Part shown: in pieces, positions 34,532 through 43,576 of the stretch | Layout: the number at the start of each line of letters is the position of its first letter | How positions within the stretch are numbered: position 1 is the stretch's first letter | DNA from: CAZBXD01 sp965216395 | GTDB lineage: Bacteria > Pseudomonadota > Alphaproteobacteria > Micavibrionales > SZUA-601 | Assembly: GCA_965216395.1 (NCBI GenBank) | Contig: OZ244156.1 | Location: forward strand, 806,001 to 870,000 | Length of the DNA: 64,000 nucleotides | Reading direction: 5' to 3' | Made by a program: the position numbers and the translations under genes | The notes under the pieces: generated by a model | What the model was told of the DNA's origin: nothing | What the model saw: only the letters and a program-made list of their open reading frames with translations | Database searches by the model: none

Positions 34532-35050
34532 TTATAATTTTAGACGTCCTGATCTGATAAGAGCCTTAATATATTCTGCATCACTTTGTTGATTGTCTCC
34601 AATATTCATATCACTTTTATTCTGGCGCGCTTTTTTCTTTTGAGGATTAAGCGTAAAGTCATCATCCATAAACTTACCAGTTTCTAAATCAAAATTATCA
34701 GGATAGGCAATAAGATTAAAATATGATTTGTTATTATTATGATATTGTTTAGATAGTAGTTCTAATCCCCCATGCGCCTGTAATTTTAGAAACTTATTAT
34801 TTATAGTTCTTGAAATTACAGGATAACTTTTAGTGCCTGAAGAATACAAAGATTGATTAAAAAAAATATTTTGTTCAAGGATTGATGTTAACTCAATATT
34901 TCTTTTATTAATGCTCCATAATTTATATATTTCTTTAAAGATAATTTGCTCTTTTTCATTAAGCTTAATGCCTTTTCTTTTCATTAAAACACGTCTGGCT
35001 AAACGTGCTTTGTCACGCATTAATTTTAAATATTTTTCGCTATATGCCAC
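34532..35050 (-). CDS. Orphan protein, tandem paralogue A
   Basis: A 172-residue soluble basic protein of no family known to me. Two segments are shared with the upstream neighbour at 35121-35600: a helix KLNEKEQIIFKEIYKLWSIN (about 29-48) and the pair FLKLQAHGGLELL plus LIAYPDNFDL (about 87-121). The start is GTG at 35050, with GGTGAAG upstream. It ends 2 bp from the hybrid-kinase stop (convergent). No signal peptide. The 70-bp spacing to the neighbour allows co-transcription. Confidence 0.65.
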   Translation of the reverse strand: MAYSEKYLKLMRDKARLARRVLMKRKGIKLNEKEQIIFKEIYKLWSINKRNIELTSILEQNIFFNQSLYSSGTKSYPVISRTINNKFLKLQAHGGLELLSKQYHNNNKSYFNLIAYPDNFDLETGKFMDDDFTLNPQKKKARQNKSDMNIGDNQQSDAEYIKALIRSGRLKL

Positions 35051-35120
35051 TCAGACTTCACCCATTCAAAATACAATCGTATGAAAGTCTATCGTAAAAC
35101 AGATATCAAAATCAAATAAT

Positions 35121-35600
35121 TTATGTAAATAAAAAAGACTTAGCTGTTAAATCAGCCGTAATTTTAAATTGAGGAGTTTTCTTTTGTAAGCCGAGCAGAC
35201 GTTTTTTATCTTCTTCAAACATACCATAAAGCAGATCAAAATCATTTGGATAAGCGGTGATAATGTAATGTTTTGTATTACTCCTAAATGATTGTGGATC
35301 CCCTTCCTCTTTCATCAACTGTAAACCACCATGCTGTCTCAATGTGGCAAATTTTTTTAGCTCATCACGCGTTTCTTTATACATATCACTAGCACTTTGT
35401 TCACATGCCTTAATAGTCTTCGATGAAGTTGAACACACATCTGCCACAGTAAAACTCAAACCATTCCAAATTTTATACGCTGCCGTAAATATTTGCTTTT
35501 GTGTTTTTGTTAATTCAATATCTTTTTTATAGAGAGCTATACGCGCTTTTTTCTCTTTAGCCCTGGCCTCGTCACTTGGCAATCTTATTTTACGTGGCAT
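35121..35600 (-). CDS. Orphan protein, tandem paralogue B
   Basis: A 159-residue soluble basic protein starting at ATG 35600 (MPRKIRLPSDEARA). The frame is open to 35642, but that would begin in the -10 region of its promoter, so 35600 is chosen. It shares ELTKTQKQIFTAAYKIW, FATLRQHGGLQLM and ITAYPNDFDL with paralogue A, in the same order and spacing, while flanking regions differ. The conserved core H-G-G-L and A-Y-P-x-x-F-D-L defines the family. The first and last segments are Lys-rich. Function unknown. It carries the shared orphan-gene promoter. Confidence 0.68.
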   Translation of the reverse strand: MPRKIRLPSDEARAKEKKARIALYKKDIELTKTQKQIFTAAYKIWNGLSFTVADVCSTSSKTIKACEQSASDMYKETRDELKKFATLRQHGGLQLMKEEGDPQSFRSNTKHYIITAYPNDFDLLYGMFEEDKKRLLGLQKKTPQFKITADLTAKSFLFT

Positions 35601-35633
35601 ATACACTATTCTCTTAATTGATTTAAGAGTGAT

Positions 35634-35662
35634 GAATATCATACAAACAAGAAATATGTCAA
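35634..35662 (-). promoter_or_regulatory. Shared-type promoter before paralogue B
   Basis: On the minus strand TTGACA (35662-35657) then TATT; 17 nt later comes ATATTC, with TATGAT closer in (13-nt spacer). The -35 is exact, the -10 is the weakest of the eight. Confidence 0.55.
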
Positions 35663-35703
35663 CAAAGATTGGTACATATTCGGTAGAAATTTGAAAGAAA
35701 TAA

Positions 35704-36462
35704 TTACTTGATGTCAGACCAAACCTTTTTCTTAGTCAAATACATTACAATGGCGAAAGCAAAAAGGAAAAGAAGAACCTTAATACCCATTTTCTTACGG
35801 GCTTCCATATGGGGTTCGGCCGCCCAAGTTAAGAACTGTGTGACATCATGCGCCATTTGTTCAACCGTTGCTGATGTTCCGTCCGCATAAGATATTTGTT
35901 CATCAGACAAGGGCGCAGCCATAGCAATTTGGTGTCCAGAAAAATATTTATTATAATGCATCCCTGCTCCCATTTTAAAATCTTTTGGGGCTTCTTTATA
36001 TCCAGTCAATAGAGCATAAACATAGTTAGAACCATCTTTGCGTGCCTTTGTCATCAAAGATAAATCTGGCGGATAAGCACCATTATTCGCATAACGTGCT
36101 TGTTTTTCATTTTCATATGGGCCAACAAAACGGTCACTGGGCAATGCGGCACGCTCAAACATTTCACCCTCATCATTGGGGCCATCAATAACCGTATATT
36201 CTGCGGCGATTGCTTTCACTTCCAATTCGCTTAAACCAATTTCAGAGAGATTACGATAGGCTAAAAACCGCATACCATGGCAAGCGGCGCATACTTCGCG
36301 ATACACCTGATAGCCGCGCTGCAAAGCGGCGCGGTCAAACGTACCGGTTACACCATCAAAAGACCAATGTTGCTGGGGCAACTCAATCGCTTCGCCCGCA
36401 GAATAAGCAGGAGAGGAAATAGCTATAAACCCAATAAAAGTGGCAATAATAATCTTCTTCAT
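35704..36462 (-). CDS. petC: Cytochrome c1 of the bc1 complex
   Basis: A 252-residue protein with Sec signal peptide (cleavage near YSAG), haem-binding CAACH (VCAACHG near residues 58-64), the distal Met in KMGAGMHYNKYF, and a C-terminal membrane anchor (about 227-245). As part of complex III it takes electrons from the Rieske protein and passes them to soluble cytochrome c. It follows petB by 4 bp. Its haem attachment requires a maturation system such as the System II genes at 1222-4662. Confidence 0.95.
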   Translation of the reverse strand: MKKIIIATFIGFIAISSPAYSAGEAIELPQQHWSFDGVTGTFDRAALQRGYQVYREVCAACHGMRFLAYRNLSEIGLSELEVKAIAAEYTVIDGPNDEGEMFERAALPSDRFVGPYENEKQARYANNGAYPPDLSLMTKARKDGSNYVYALLTGYKEAPKDFKMGAGMHYNKYFSGHQIAMAAPLSDEQISYADGTSATVEQMAHDVTQFLTWAAEPHMEARKKMGIKVLLFLFAFAIVMYLTKKKVWSDIK

Positions 36463-36466
36463 TATC

Positions 36467-37765
36467 TTATGCGCCTTTCTTTTTTGTCAAAACGGCTTCG
36501 TGAATTGATTTAGGCAATGGGTGCGTTTTCTCATATTTTCCAAGAACTGGCAAAATAATCAAAAAATGCGCAAAATAATAAATTGCCGCAATACGTGCAA
36601 TATTCACCCATTGTATCAAATCAATATGCCCGACTGAAAAAACAGCATCGGCCGATTTTCCACCCGCAATACCCAAAAGTAAAAACGAAACAACAAGCAA
36701 AGCCATACATTTACGATATACAGGACGGAATATCGCACTGCGTACTGGACTTGTGTCTAAAAATGGTAAAATAAACAATACACCAATCGAACCAAACATC
36801 GCTAAAACACCTGCTAACTTAGCTTCAATCAAAGTAATACCGAAAGCCCCAATATCTGGCACGGCGCGCAAAATTGCATAGAATGGTAAAAAATACCATT
36901 CAGGCACAATATGCGCTGGTGTTACCAGTGGATTGGCGGGGATATAATTATCAGGGTGACCTAAACTATTCGGGGCAAAAAACACAAAAGCCGCAAAAAC
37001 AATCAAAAAGATGGTCATACCGAATGTATCTTTGATTGTGTAATAGGGATGAAACGGTAACGTATCTTTTTTAGATTTGGGTTCAATCCCTAAGGGGTTA
37101 TTGGAACCCGTCACATGCAACGCCCAAACATGAAGGAAGACAACCGCACAAATCACAAAGGGAAGCAAATAATGTAAGGCAAAGAAACGGTTCAATGTTG
37201 GATTATCCACCGAAAAACCACCCCATAACCAAACTACAATCCCATCACCAAACATTGGAATGGCGGAGAACAAATTGGTAATCACGGTTGCGCCCCAAAA
37301 ACTCATCTGTCCCCAAGGCAGGACATACCCCATAAAGGCCGTGGCCATCATCAAAAGCAAGATCACAACACCCAACATCCACAAAAGTTCACGCGGTTTT
37401 TTATAAGATCCATAGTAAAGACCACGATAAATATGAATAAATACCACAGCAAAAAACATTGATGCGCCATTGGCGTGGATATAACGTAAAAGCCACCCAA
37501 AATTAACATCACGCATAATCCGTTCAACCGAATCAAAGGCATAATCGGCATGGGGCGTATAACTCATTGCTAAAAAAATACCCGTCATAATCATCACAAC
37601 CAAAACGACCATGGCCAGAGCACCGAAATTCCAAAAATAATTGAAATTTTTTGGCGTTGGAAACGTACCATATTCCTTATTCATCATTGTAAAAACAGGC
37701 AAACGCTCGTCAACCCATCTGACAACTGGATTTTTAAATTCTGATTTATGTAGTCCCTGTCCCAT
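36467..37765 (-). CDS. petB: Cytochrome b of the bc1 complex
   Basis: A 432-residue integral membrane protein with eight predicted helices. The haem-ligating histidines lie in RYIHANGASMFFAVVFIHIYRG and in HYLLPFVICAVVFLHVWALH, and the quinol-site PEWYFLPFYAILRA is intact. It binds haems bL and bH and is the catalytic core for quinol oxidation and reduction. It lies between petA and petC, 4 and 8 bp from its neighbours, in the usual petABC operon. Confidence 0.97.
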   Translation of the reverse strand: MGQGLHKSEFKNPVVRWVDERLPVFTMMNKEYGTFPTPKNFNYFWNFGALAMVVLVVMIMTGIFLAMSYTPHADYAFDSVERIMRDVNFGWLLRYIHANGASMFFAVVFIHIYRGLYYGSYKKPRELLWMLGVVILLLMMATAFMGYVLPWGQMSFWGATVITNLFSAIPMFGDGIVVWLWGGFSVDNPTLNRFFALHYLLPFVICAVVFLHVWALHVTGSNNPLGIEPKSKKDTLPFHPYYTIKDTFGMTIFLIVFAAFVFFAPNSLGHPDNYIPANPLVTPAHIVPEWYFLPFYAILRAVPDIGAFGITLIEAKLAGVLAMFGSIGVLFILPFLDTSPVRSAIFRPVYRKCMALLVVSFLLLGIAGGKSADAVFSVGHIDLIQWVNIARIAAIYYFAHFLIILPVLGKYEKTHPLPKSIHEAVLTKKKGA

Positions 37766-37773
37766 TATATATC

Positions 37774-38370
37774 CTATCCAATTTTAATACGTGTATCAGA
37801 AAGAAATTCATATGTAGGAATTTCTAAATTCTTTGGTGCTGGTCCTTTACGAATGCGCCCAGAAACATCGTAATGTGACCCATGACATGGACAGAACCAA
37901 CCCTGATATTCGCCCTTAACATCAGCCGCTTTTTGTCCCAATGGCACACATCCTAAATGCGTGCAAATTCCCACCATAACCAGCCATTCTTCCTTGCCTG
38001 TCTTCACACGTTCGCCATCCGTTTGTGGATCAATTAAATCATCAAGTGGCACAGCCTTCGCCTCTTCAATTTCTTCTTGTGTACGGCGACGAATAAACAC
38101 GGGCTTGCCACGCCATGTGACCGTAATCGCTTGACCGACTTCAATCGGGGCTAAATCAACCTCAATTGAGGCCAGTGCTAGTGTGTCAGCCGCAGGAGCC
38201 ATAGAAGATACAAAAGGCCATAAAAACGAAGCCGTCCCTACAGCCCCAAAGGAAGCCGCTGTTAAATATAAAAAATCCCGACGTGTTGTTTTCGGTTTAG
38301 GAAGCATCTTTTTAGATTTATGAGTTAACTTAGGCTTTTTCTTATCTAATGTTTTTTCTTTCTTTGCCAC
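37774..38370 (-). CDS. petA: Rieske iron-sulfur protein of the bc1 complex
   Basis: About 198 residues from a GTG start at 38370, supported by GGAG about 10 nt upstream; a longer frame to 38481 looks non-coding in character. It contains a twin-arginine motif TTRRDFLYL before the membrane anchor and the 2Fe-2S cluster motifs CTHLGC and CPCHGSHYD. The first 40 residues are Lys-rich, longer than in many relatives. It moves electrons from quinol to cytochrome c1. First gene of petABC. Confidence 0.93.
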   Translation of the reverse strand: MAKKEKTLDKKKPKLTHKSKKMLPKPKTTRRDFLYLTAASFGAVGTASFLWPFVSSMAPAADTLALASIEVDLAPIEVGQAITVTWRGKPVFIRRRTQEEIEEAKAVPLDDLIDPQTDGERVKTGKEEWLVMVGICTHLGCVPLGQKAADVKGEYQGWFCPCHGSHYDVSGRIRKGPAPKNLEIPTYEFLSDTRIKIG

Positions 38371-38499
38371 GATGTAAACTCCAAAGATTGACGTGATAGT
38401 ATATTTTTTAACAGATGAGGGGTTAAAGAATTCTGTATAAATTAGTATAATATTGATACAAAATATTGTGTTCAAATACAAGATCTGGAGTTCAATAAA

Positions 38500-38976
38500 A
38501 TGACATTAAAGCCACGTCTGGCCTTATACCAACCTGATATCCCACAAAATACAGGCACATTGATGCGTTTATGTAGCGCTTTTGATGTCCCCTTGGATAT
38601 TATTGAACCCACAGGTTTTGTGTGGAATCATAAGGGTTTGGGCCGTGCCGTTATGGATTATAAGCAACAGGTTGATCTGACACGTCACACATCATGGGAT
38701 CATTTTAAACAATGGCAACAGAAACAGGCTGATAAGCCGCGCTTAATCCTTCTAACAACCAAAGGAAACATACCCTATTATGATTTTCAATTTCAGACAG
38801 GCGACATTATCTTAGGCGGGCGTGAAAGCGCGGGTGTCCCCGAAGATGTTCATGATTATTGTGATGAAAAAATTATCATCCCCCAAGCAACAGGGCGAAG
38901 CTTGAACCTCGCAACGGCCTGTGCCATTGTACTGGCTGAATCGTTACGACAAACAGATGGATTTCATCATGATTGA
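38500..38976 (+). CDS. trmL: tRNA (cytidine/uridine-34) 2'-O-methyltransferase
   Basis: A 158-residue single-domain SPOUT methyltransferase. The sequences YQPDIPQNTGTLMRLCSAF, LGGRESAGVPEDV and SLNLATACAIVLAE match TrmL/CspR, forming the trefoil-knot SAM site. TrmL methylates the wobble ribose of tRNA-Leu. It ends overlapping the hemF start by 8 bp, and is divergent from petA. Confidence 0.93.
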   Translation: MTLKPRLALYQPDIPQNTGTLMRLCSAFDVPLDIIEPTGFVWNHKGLGRAVMDYKQQVDLTRHTSWDHFKQWQQKQADKPRLILLTTKGNIPYYDFQFQTGDIILGGRESAGVPEDVHDYCDEKIIIPQATGRSLNLATACAIVLAESLRQTDGFHHD

Positions 38977-39838
38977 AAAACAACAAGAACAAAAAGAAAA
39001 CGCCGCTAAATGGTTTAAAAAATTGCGTGATCAAATCTGTGGGGAATTTGAACGCCTTGAAGATGACCTCCAAGACGGCCCACAAAGCGATGAACAACCC
39101 GGACGTTTCGTTTATAAAGATTGGCAGCGCCCAACAGAAGACAAATCCCATGGTGGCGGTGGAACAATGGGGATTATGACGGGGCGCGTTTTTGAAAAAG
39201 TAGGCGTGAATATTTCCACCGTAGAAGGGATTTTTTCAAAAGAATTTCGGAGCAAAATTCCCGGCGCCGAAAATGATGGTAAGTTTTGGGCCGCGGGGAT
39301 TTCGCTTGTCGCGCATATGCACAACCCCTATGTACCGGCCGTACATATGAATACGCGCCATATCATTACATCTGAAAAATCATGGTTTGGTGGCGGGGCG
39401 GATTTGACCCCTTGTCTGCCCAATGATTTAGACACGGCGCATTTTCACGAAAGTTTCAAAAACGCCTGTGATGCCCATGATGACAGCTATTACCCCAAAT
39501 TCAAACAATGGTGTGATGAATATTTCTATCTCCCTCATCGACAAGAGCCCCGCGGTATCGGCGGTATCTTTTATGATTATTTAGACAATAATTGGGATAA
39601 AGATTTTGCCTTTACTCAAGATGTTGGGCGTGCCTTCCTTAAGGCTTTTATTCCTCTGGTTGAAAGCCATATGCATGACGCCTATACTGACGCAGAAAAA
39701 GATATTCAATTGGTTAAACGCGGACGTTATGTGGAATTCAACCTGCTCTATGATCGTGGCACGCAATTTGGCCTAAAAACCGGGGGCAATGTGGAAGCCA
39801 TTCTGATGTCCCTACCCCCGCTTGTGAAATGGAGTTAA
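38969..39838 (+). CDS. hemF: Oxygen-dependent coproporphyrinogen III oxidase
   Basis: About 289 residues from ATG 38969 (MIEKQQEQKENAAKWF). Family motifs: GGGGTMGIMTGRVFEKVGVNIS, HMNTRHI, FGGGADLTPC and RGIGGIFYDYLD, and FNLLYDRGTQFGLKTGG. It converts coproporphyrinogen III to protoporphyrinogen IX with O2, indicating aerobic haem synthesis. It overlaps trmL by 8 bp and is followed after one base by the Nudix gene. Confidence 0.96.
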   Translation: MIEKQQEQKENAAKWFKKLRDQICGEFERLEDDLQDGPQSDEQPGRFVYKDWQRPTEDKSHGGGGTMGIMTGRVFEKVGVNISTVEGIFSKEFRSKIPGAENDGKFWAAGISLVAHMHNPYVPAVHMNTRHIITSEKSWFGGGADLTPCLPNDLDTAHFHESFKNACDAHDDSYYPKFKQWCDEYFYLPHRQEPRGIGGIFYDYLDNNWDKDFAFTQDVGRAFLKAFIPLVESHMHDAYTDAEKDIQLVKRGRYVEFNLLYDRGTQFGLKTGGNVEAILMSLPPLVKWS

Positions 39839-39839
39839 T

Positions 39840-40349
39840 ATGTATGAAATTCTTTTAAACCCGCATAATATACCCGAAAAGGAATACAAAACATACCGCC
39901 AGCGTGAAGCCGCACGTGGAATCGTTACCAATGGCAAAAATGAGATTGGTACTGTATATGTTGGCTTGTACGATTACTACAAATTACCTGGTGGTGGTAT
40001 TAAAGAAGGCGAAACACCAGAACAAGCCATGCAACGCGAATGTATTGAAGAGCTTGGTTGCCATGTTACAAAATTGAATACGCTCCCAATAAAAATCATA
40101 GAAGTCAAAACTGAATTTAGAATACTTCAAATAAATCATATTTTATCATGCATAGCTGATAAATTTATCGGACAAAGAGACTTAAGCGACTATGAAAAAA
40201 CTCTTAAATTTCAAGTTAAATGGCAAGAATATCAAAACTGTATAAACTCTTTTGTATCAAAACATCCTACGGGTGGCGAGGATAGTCACTATATCACAGT
40301 ACGTGACACCATGATTATCTCAACTTATCAAAAGCTACAATCTTTCTAA
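39840..40349 (+). CDS. Nudix hydrolase
   Basis: A 169-residue protein with a clear Nudix box: GGIKEGETPEQAMQRECIEELGC, following G-x5-E-x7-R-E-x-x-E-E-x-G. Nudix enzymes cleave nucleoside diphosphates linked to another group; the substrate is not deducible. A basic R-Q-R-E-A-A-R segment precedes the fold. It follows hemF by one base and its 3' end overlaps the convergent cca gene by 15 bp. Confidence 0.87.
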   Translation: MYEILLNPHNIPEKEYKTYRQREAARGIVTNGKNEIGTVYVGLYDYYKLPGGGIKEGETPEQAMQRECIEELGCHVTKLNTLPIKIIEVKTEFRILQINHILSCIADKFIGQRDLSDYEKTLKFQVKWQEYQNCINSFVSKHPTGGEDSHYITVRDTMIISTYQKLQSF

Positions 40350-41507
40350 ACACTCAGCTTTACTGGGCTTAAAGTCGTTTTCGATCCAGTAATCTTCGAT
40401 TTTTTTTAGGGCTTGGCCTAATTCTGGCCCTGTTTTATAACCTTGTTTGAGCAAATCTTGGCCTGTGACGGGGAAAACCGGCTGTCGCCATTTATCAGCA
40501 CAGTCAATCATCGCATCCATGTCATTTTCATCTATCACCCCATCGGCATAGCGCAATATGACGGCTTGTTTTACAGTCAACATATCATATTGATACAAAA
40601 CGCGCTTCGGTTCTTGCCATATGGCACAAGAACATTCGATGATATCATTAAGTGCTTGTGTCGCATGATTGGAAAGTTTAAGCGCTTTTTGTAGAAAAAT
40701 CGCATTGCGATCTTCTGGTTTAAAGAGCGATAAAAGCAATGGTTTATTCTGATATTTTACATTAATAACAAATTCTAAGCATTTAATATTATTTGAATTT
40801 ATTAAAAAGTATTGATTTATTTTATGATCAGTGATTTTTTGCCAAATGGGAAGCAAATTTTTACCCTGAAGCAGTTTTTTAACCTCCAACCAAATACGTT
40901 CCTTGGATAGATTTTGGAGTTTATCGGCATGTTTAACGCAGGCTTCTAATCCTGTTTCATCCATCATCCCTTCACCGATATAGGCATTGAAGCGAAAAAA
41001 GCGCAAAATCCGCAACGCGTCTTCTTGGATCCTTGTATGTGCATCACCGATGAAACACACCCGCCCCGCTTTAAGGTCTTTAAGACCATGATAAGGGTCA
41101 AATAGAATACCATCACGATCAAGCGACAGGGCATTGATGGTAAAATCACGTCTGGACGCATCTTCTTCCCATGATGATGTATACGCAATTGTTGCGCGCC
41201 GACCATCGGTGGCCACGTCACGGCGTAGCGTTGTTATTTCAAAAGATTGGTTATCCAATATGGCGGTAATCGTGCCGTGATCAACCCCTGTTGGAATCAC
41301 TTTAATATTGGCTTCTTGCAATAAATTTATCCCCTCTTTTGGAATGGCCGTGGTGGCCAAATCAATATCGGTGATGGACTGATTAGCCAGACAGTCACGC
41401 ACACATCCCCCCACAAAACGAATATCAAATCCCGCATCGTGATAAATATTCATAATATGCTGTGCCGACATATTGTGTAACAAAGGTTTAAAAATATCGT
41501 TTTTCAT
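40335..41507 (-). CDS. cca: CCA tRNA nucleotidyltransferase
   Basis: A 390-residue class II nucleotidyltransferase starting at ATG 41507, with AGGAT upstream. Motifs: FVGGCVRDCLANQSITDIDLATTA (metal Asp pair in D-I-D), RRDVATDGRRA, RRDFTINAL and ALRILRFFRFNAYIG. It repairs or adds the 3' CCA of tRNAs; both tRNA genes in this window already encode CCA, so repair is the main need here. The region between it and radA is only 47 bp (divergent). Confidence 0.93.
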   Translation of the reverse strand: MKNDIFKPLLHNMSAQHIMNIYHDAGFDIRFVGGCVRDCLANQSITDIDLATTAIPKEGINLLQEANIKVIPTGVDHGTITAILDNQSFEITTLRRDVATDGRRATIAYTSSWEEDASRRDFTINALSLDRDGILFDPYHGLKDLKAGRVCFIGDAHTRIQEDALRILRFFRFNAYIGEGMMDETGLEACVKHADKLQNLSKERIWLEVKKLLQGKNLLPIWQKITDHKINQYFLINSNNIKCLEFVINVKYQNKPLLLSLFKPEDRNAIFLQKALKLSNHATQALNDIIECSCAIWQEPKRVLYQYDMLTVKQAVILRYADGVIDENDMDAMIDCADKWRQPVFPVTGQDLLKQGYKTGPELGQALKKIEDYWIENDFKPSKAECLERL

Positions 41508-41554
41508 GGGCTTTATCCTATACCGAAATGTGATCATATGCTAAAAGATAACGC

Positions 41555-42934
41555 ATGGCAAAACGATCAATACAATATGTCTGTCAATCTTGTGGCACAG
41601 TACAATCCAAATGGGCGGGACAATGCCCGGGCTGTAACGCATGGAACACATTCGTTGAAGAGGCCGTCAATGACAGCGCGCCCAAGGGATTAAAAGGTGG
41701 CAAAGGCCGAACAATTGATTTTGTTGGCCTTAAGGGGGAAAGTGCCACGCCAGAGCGCCGTAAAACACAACTAAAAGAATTTGATCGCGTTTGTGGAGGT
41801 GGTCTTGTGCCCGGTTCGGCTATTTTAATTGGTGGTGATCCTGGAATTGGAAAATCGACCATCCTTTTACAAATCACGTCCCAATTATCAAAAAATATTC
41901 GCTGTGCTTATATTTCTGGTGAAGAAGCGATCGATCAGATTCGCTTGCGCGCAGCCCGTCTTGGTTTAGCCGATTCACGCGTGGATTTGGCCTCAGCCAC
42001 CAATGTGCGTGACATTATTACTACTATGGAAAAAGGTGATATGGACGCCATTGTCATCGATTCCATTCAAACCATGTATATCGATAATTTAGACAGTGCA
42101 CCGGGCACGGTTTCACAAGTGCGCGCCTGTGCGGCCGAACTGATCCGTGTGGCTAAAAAACGCGGGATATGTGTTTTATTGGTTGGCCATGTCACCAAAG
42201 AGGGCAATATTGCCGGCCCACGCGTATTGGAACATATGGTCGATACCGTGCTTTATTTCGAAGGTGAACGTGGCCATCCATTTCGCATTTTGCGCGCGGT
42301 GAAAAACCGTTTTGGCGCCACGGATGAGATTGGTGTTTTTGAAATGACGGATATGGGTTTAGTGGAAGTTTCCAATCCATCCGAATTATTTTTAGCAGAT
42401 CGTAAAGGCGACGTTTCAGGCAGTATTGTCTATGCAGGTATGGAAGGGTCACGCCCTGTTTTAGTGGAAATCCAAGCTTTGGCCGCGCCGACATCCTATG
42501 GGACACCGCGTCGCGCCGTCATCGGTTGGGATAGTAGTCGATTGGCCATGGTTCTGGCCGTATTAGAGACACGCTGTGGGTGTCAATTTGGCAATCGTGA
42601 TGTTTATCTCAATATCGCTGGTGGCCTTCGTATCAGCGAACCAGCCGCCGATTTAGCCGTGGCAGCAGCCTTGATTTCTGCGCTTAATGATGAACCCATT
42701 GACAGCAGCACTGTTATTTTTGGAGAAATTGCTCTCTCAGGTGAAATTCGCGCGGTCAGCCAAAGCAATAAACGATTAAAAGAAGCAGCGAAGCTTGGTT
42801 TTGAAAATGCGATTATTCCCACCCAACGTCAAAAGAACAAGTCAAAATCAAATTTAAAAACTATTGAGATTAACCAACTTTATGAGTTACTATCCCTCAC
42901 AGGAAAAAATAAAAAAAACGCAATCCACGGTTAG
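41555..42934 (+). CDS. radA: DNA repair protein RadA (Sms)
   Basis: A 459-residue protein: N-terminal C4 zinc finger CQSCGTVQSKWAGQCPGC, RecA-like ATPase with Walker A GGDPGIGKST, the RadA-specific KNRFG, and a C-terminal Lon-like domain (NIAGGLRISEPAADLAVAAA). RadA is a helicase that extends branches in homologous recombination. The stop (42932-42934) is 9 bp from the proposed ATT start of cvpA, so the genes are coupled. Confidence 0.96.
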   Translation: MAKRSIQYVCQSCGTVQSKWAGQCPGCNAWNTFVEEAVNDSAPKGLKGGKGRTIDFVGLKGESATPERRKTQLKEFDRVCGGGLVPGSAILIGGDPGIGKSTILLQITSQLSKNIRCAYISGEEAIDQIRLRAARLGLADSRVDLASATNVRDIITTMEKGDMDAIVIDSIQTMYIDNLDSAPGTVSQVRACAAELIRVAKKRGICVLLVGHVTKEGNIAGPRVLEHMVDTVLYFEGERGHPFRILRAVKNRFGATDEIGVFEMTDMGLVEVSNPSELFLADRKGDVSGSIVYAGMEGSRPVLVEIQALAAPTSYGTPRRAVIGWDSSRLAMVLAVLETRCGCQFGNRDVYLNIAGGLRISEPAADLAVAAALISALNDEPIDSSTVIFGEIALSGEIRAVSQSNKRLKEAAKLGFENAIIPTQRQKNKSKSNLKTIEINQLYELLSLTGKNKKNAIHG

Positions 42935-42943
42935 AGGTGACAC

Positions 42944-43576
42944 ATTCAACCCTTTTATACAGATATACTCGTTCTTGGCGCGACATTGCTCTCCGCAATT
43001 TTTGGATTCATCCGTGGTTTTGTCAATGAAATCTTCACGATTTTAGGATGGTTTGCCGCCGTCATTGCGACATTATACCTCACCCCACTATTACGTGGTA
43101 TTGGACGTAGTTTTTTTGATAGTAAAATCATCGCGGATATGAGTACAGCCGCCGTTATCTTTATCGTCACCTTGGCAATTTGCACCTTGATCAGCTATTT
43201 CACGTCGCAATCCTTACGCGAAAGTAGCTTGAACGCGGTGGATCGTTCTCTTGGATTTGGGTTTGGTCTTATTCGTGCCTTTATTTTGCTTGGCCTTTTT
43301 TACATTATGATCTGTTATATTTGGGAATATAACAAACGACCCGCATGGATTATGCAGGCTAAAACGCAACCCTTGTTGGAAGTTACAGGCAGTTTTGTCA
43401 ATAGTATTTTACCTGGAGATTTGGATATTGATATTAATAAGAAAGATTACCAAGACTCAGCTCTTGATGATGTTATGAAGGGACAAAAAAAGCAAAAACC
43501 AATCCCTGAAGAGAAAGACCAAACTGGTTACACACCCGAAAGTCGTAAGGCGATAGAAAGTTTTTTTGAACAATGA
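42944..43576 (+). CDS. cvpA: CvpA-family membrane protein, apparently starting at ATT
   Basis: About 210 residues with four membrane helices. The family N-terminus (D-x-x-V-x-x-x-x-L-L-S-x-x-x-G-F-x-R-G-F-V-x-E) is encoded in the frame from 42944, where the only codon near AGAGGTGACAC that can begin it is ATT; the frame closes with TGA at 42938-42940. The first Met-like codon otherwise is TTG 42986, which would cut off most of the first helix. CvpA proteins act in envelope functions, with E. coli CvpA needed for colicin V production. It follows radA by 9 bp and overlaps the SDR gene by 4 bp. Confidence 0.85.
   Translation: MQPFYTDILVLGATLLSAIFGFIRGFVNEIFTILGWFAAVIATLYLTPLLRGIGRSFFDSKIIADMSTAAVIFIVTLAICTLISYFTSQSLRESSLNAVDRSLGFGFGLIRAFILLGLFYIMICYIWEYNKRPAWIMQAKTQPLLEVTGSFVNSILPGDLDIDINKKDYQDSALDDVMKGQKKQKPIPEEKDQTGYTPESRKAIESFFEQ

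Noticed and set aside
35601..35642. Longer start for tandem paralogue B
   Set aside because: It would begin in the -10 region of the promoter; ATG 35600 has an upstream purine stretch and fits the promoter distance.
38371..38481. Longer Rieske start with 37 extra residues (MYLNTIFCIN...)
   Set aside because: The extension looks like translated intergenic DNA; GTG 38370 has a good GGAG at normal distance and gives a usual N-terminus.
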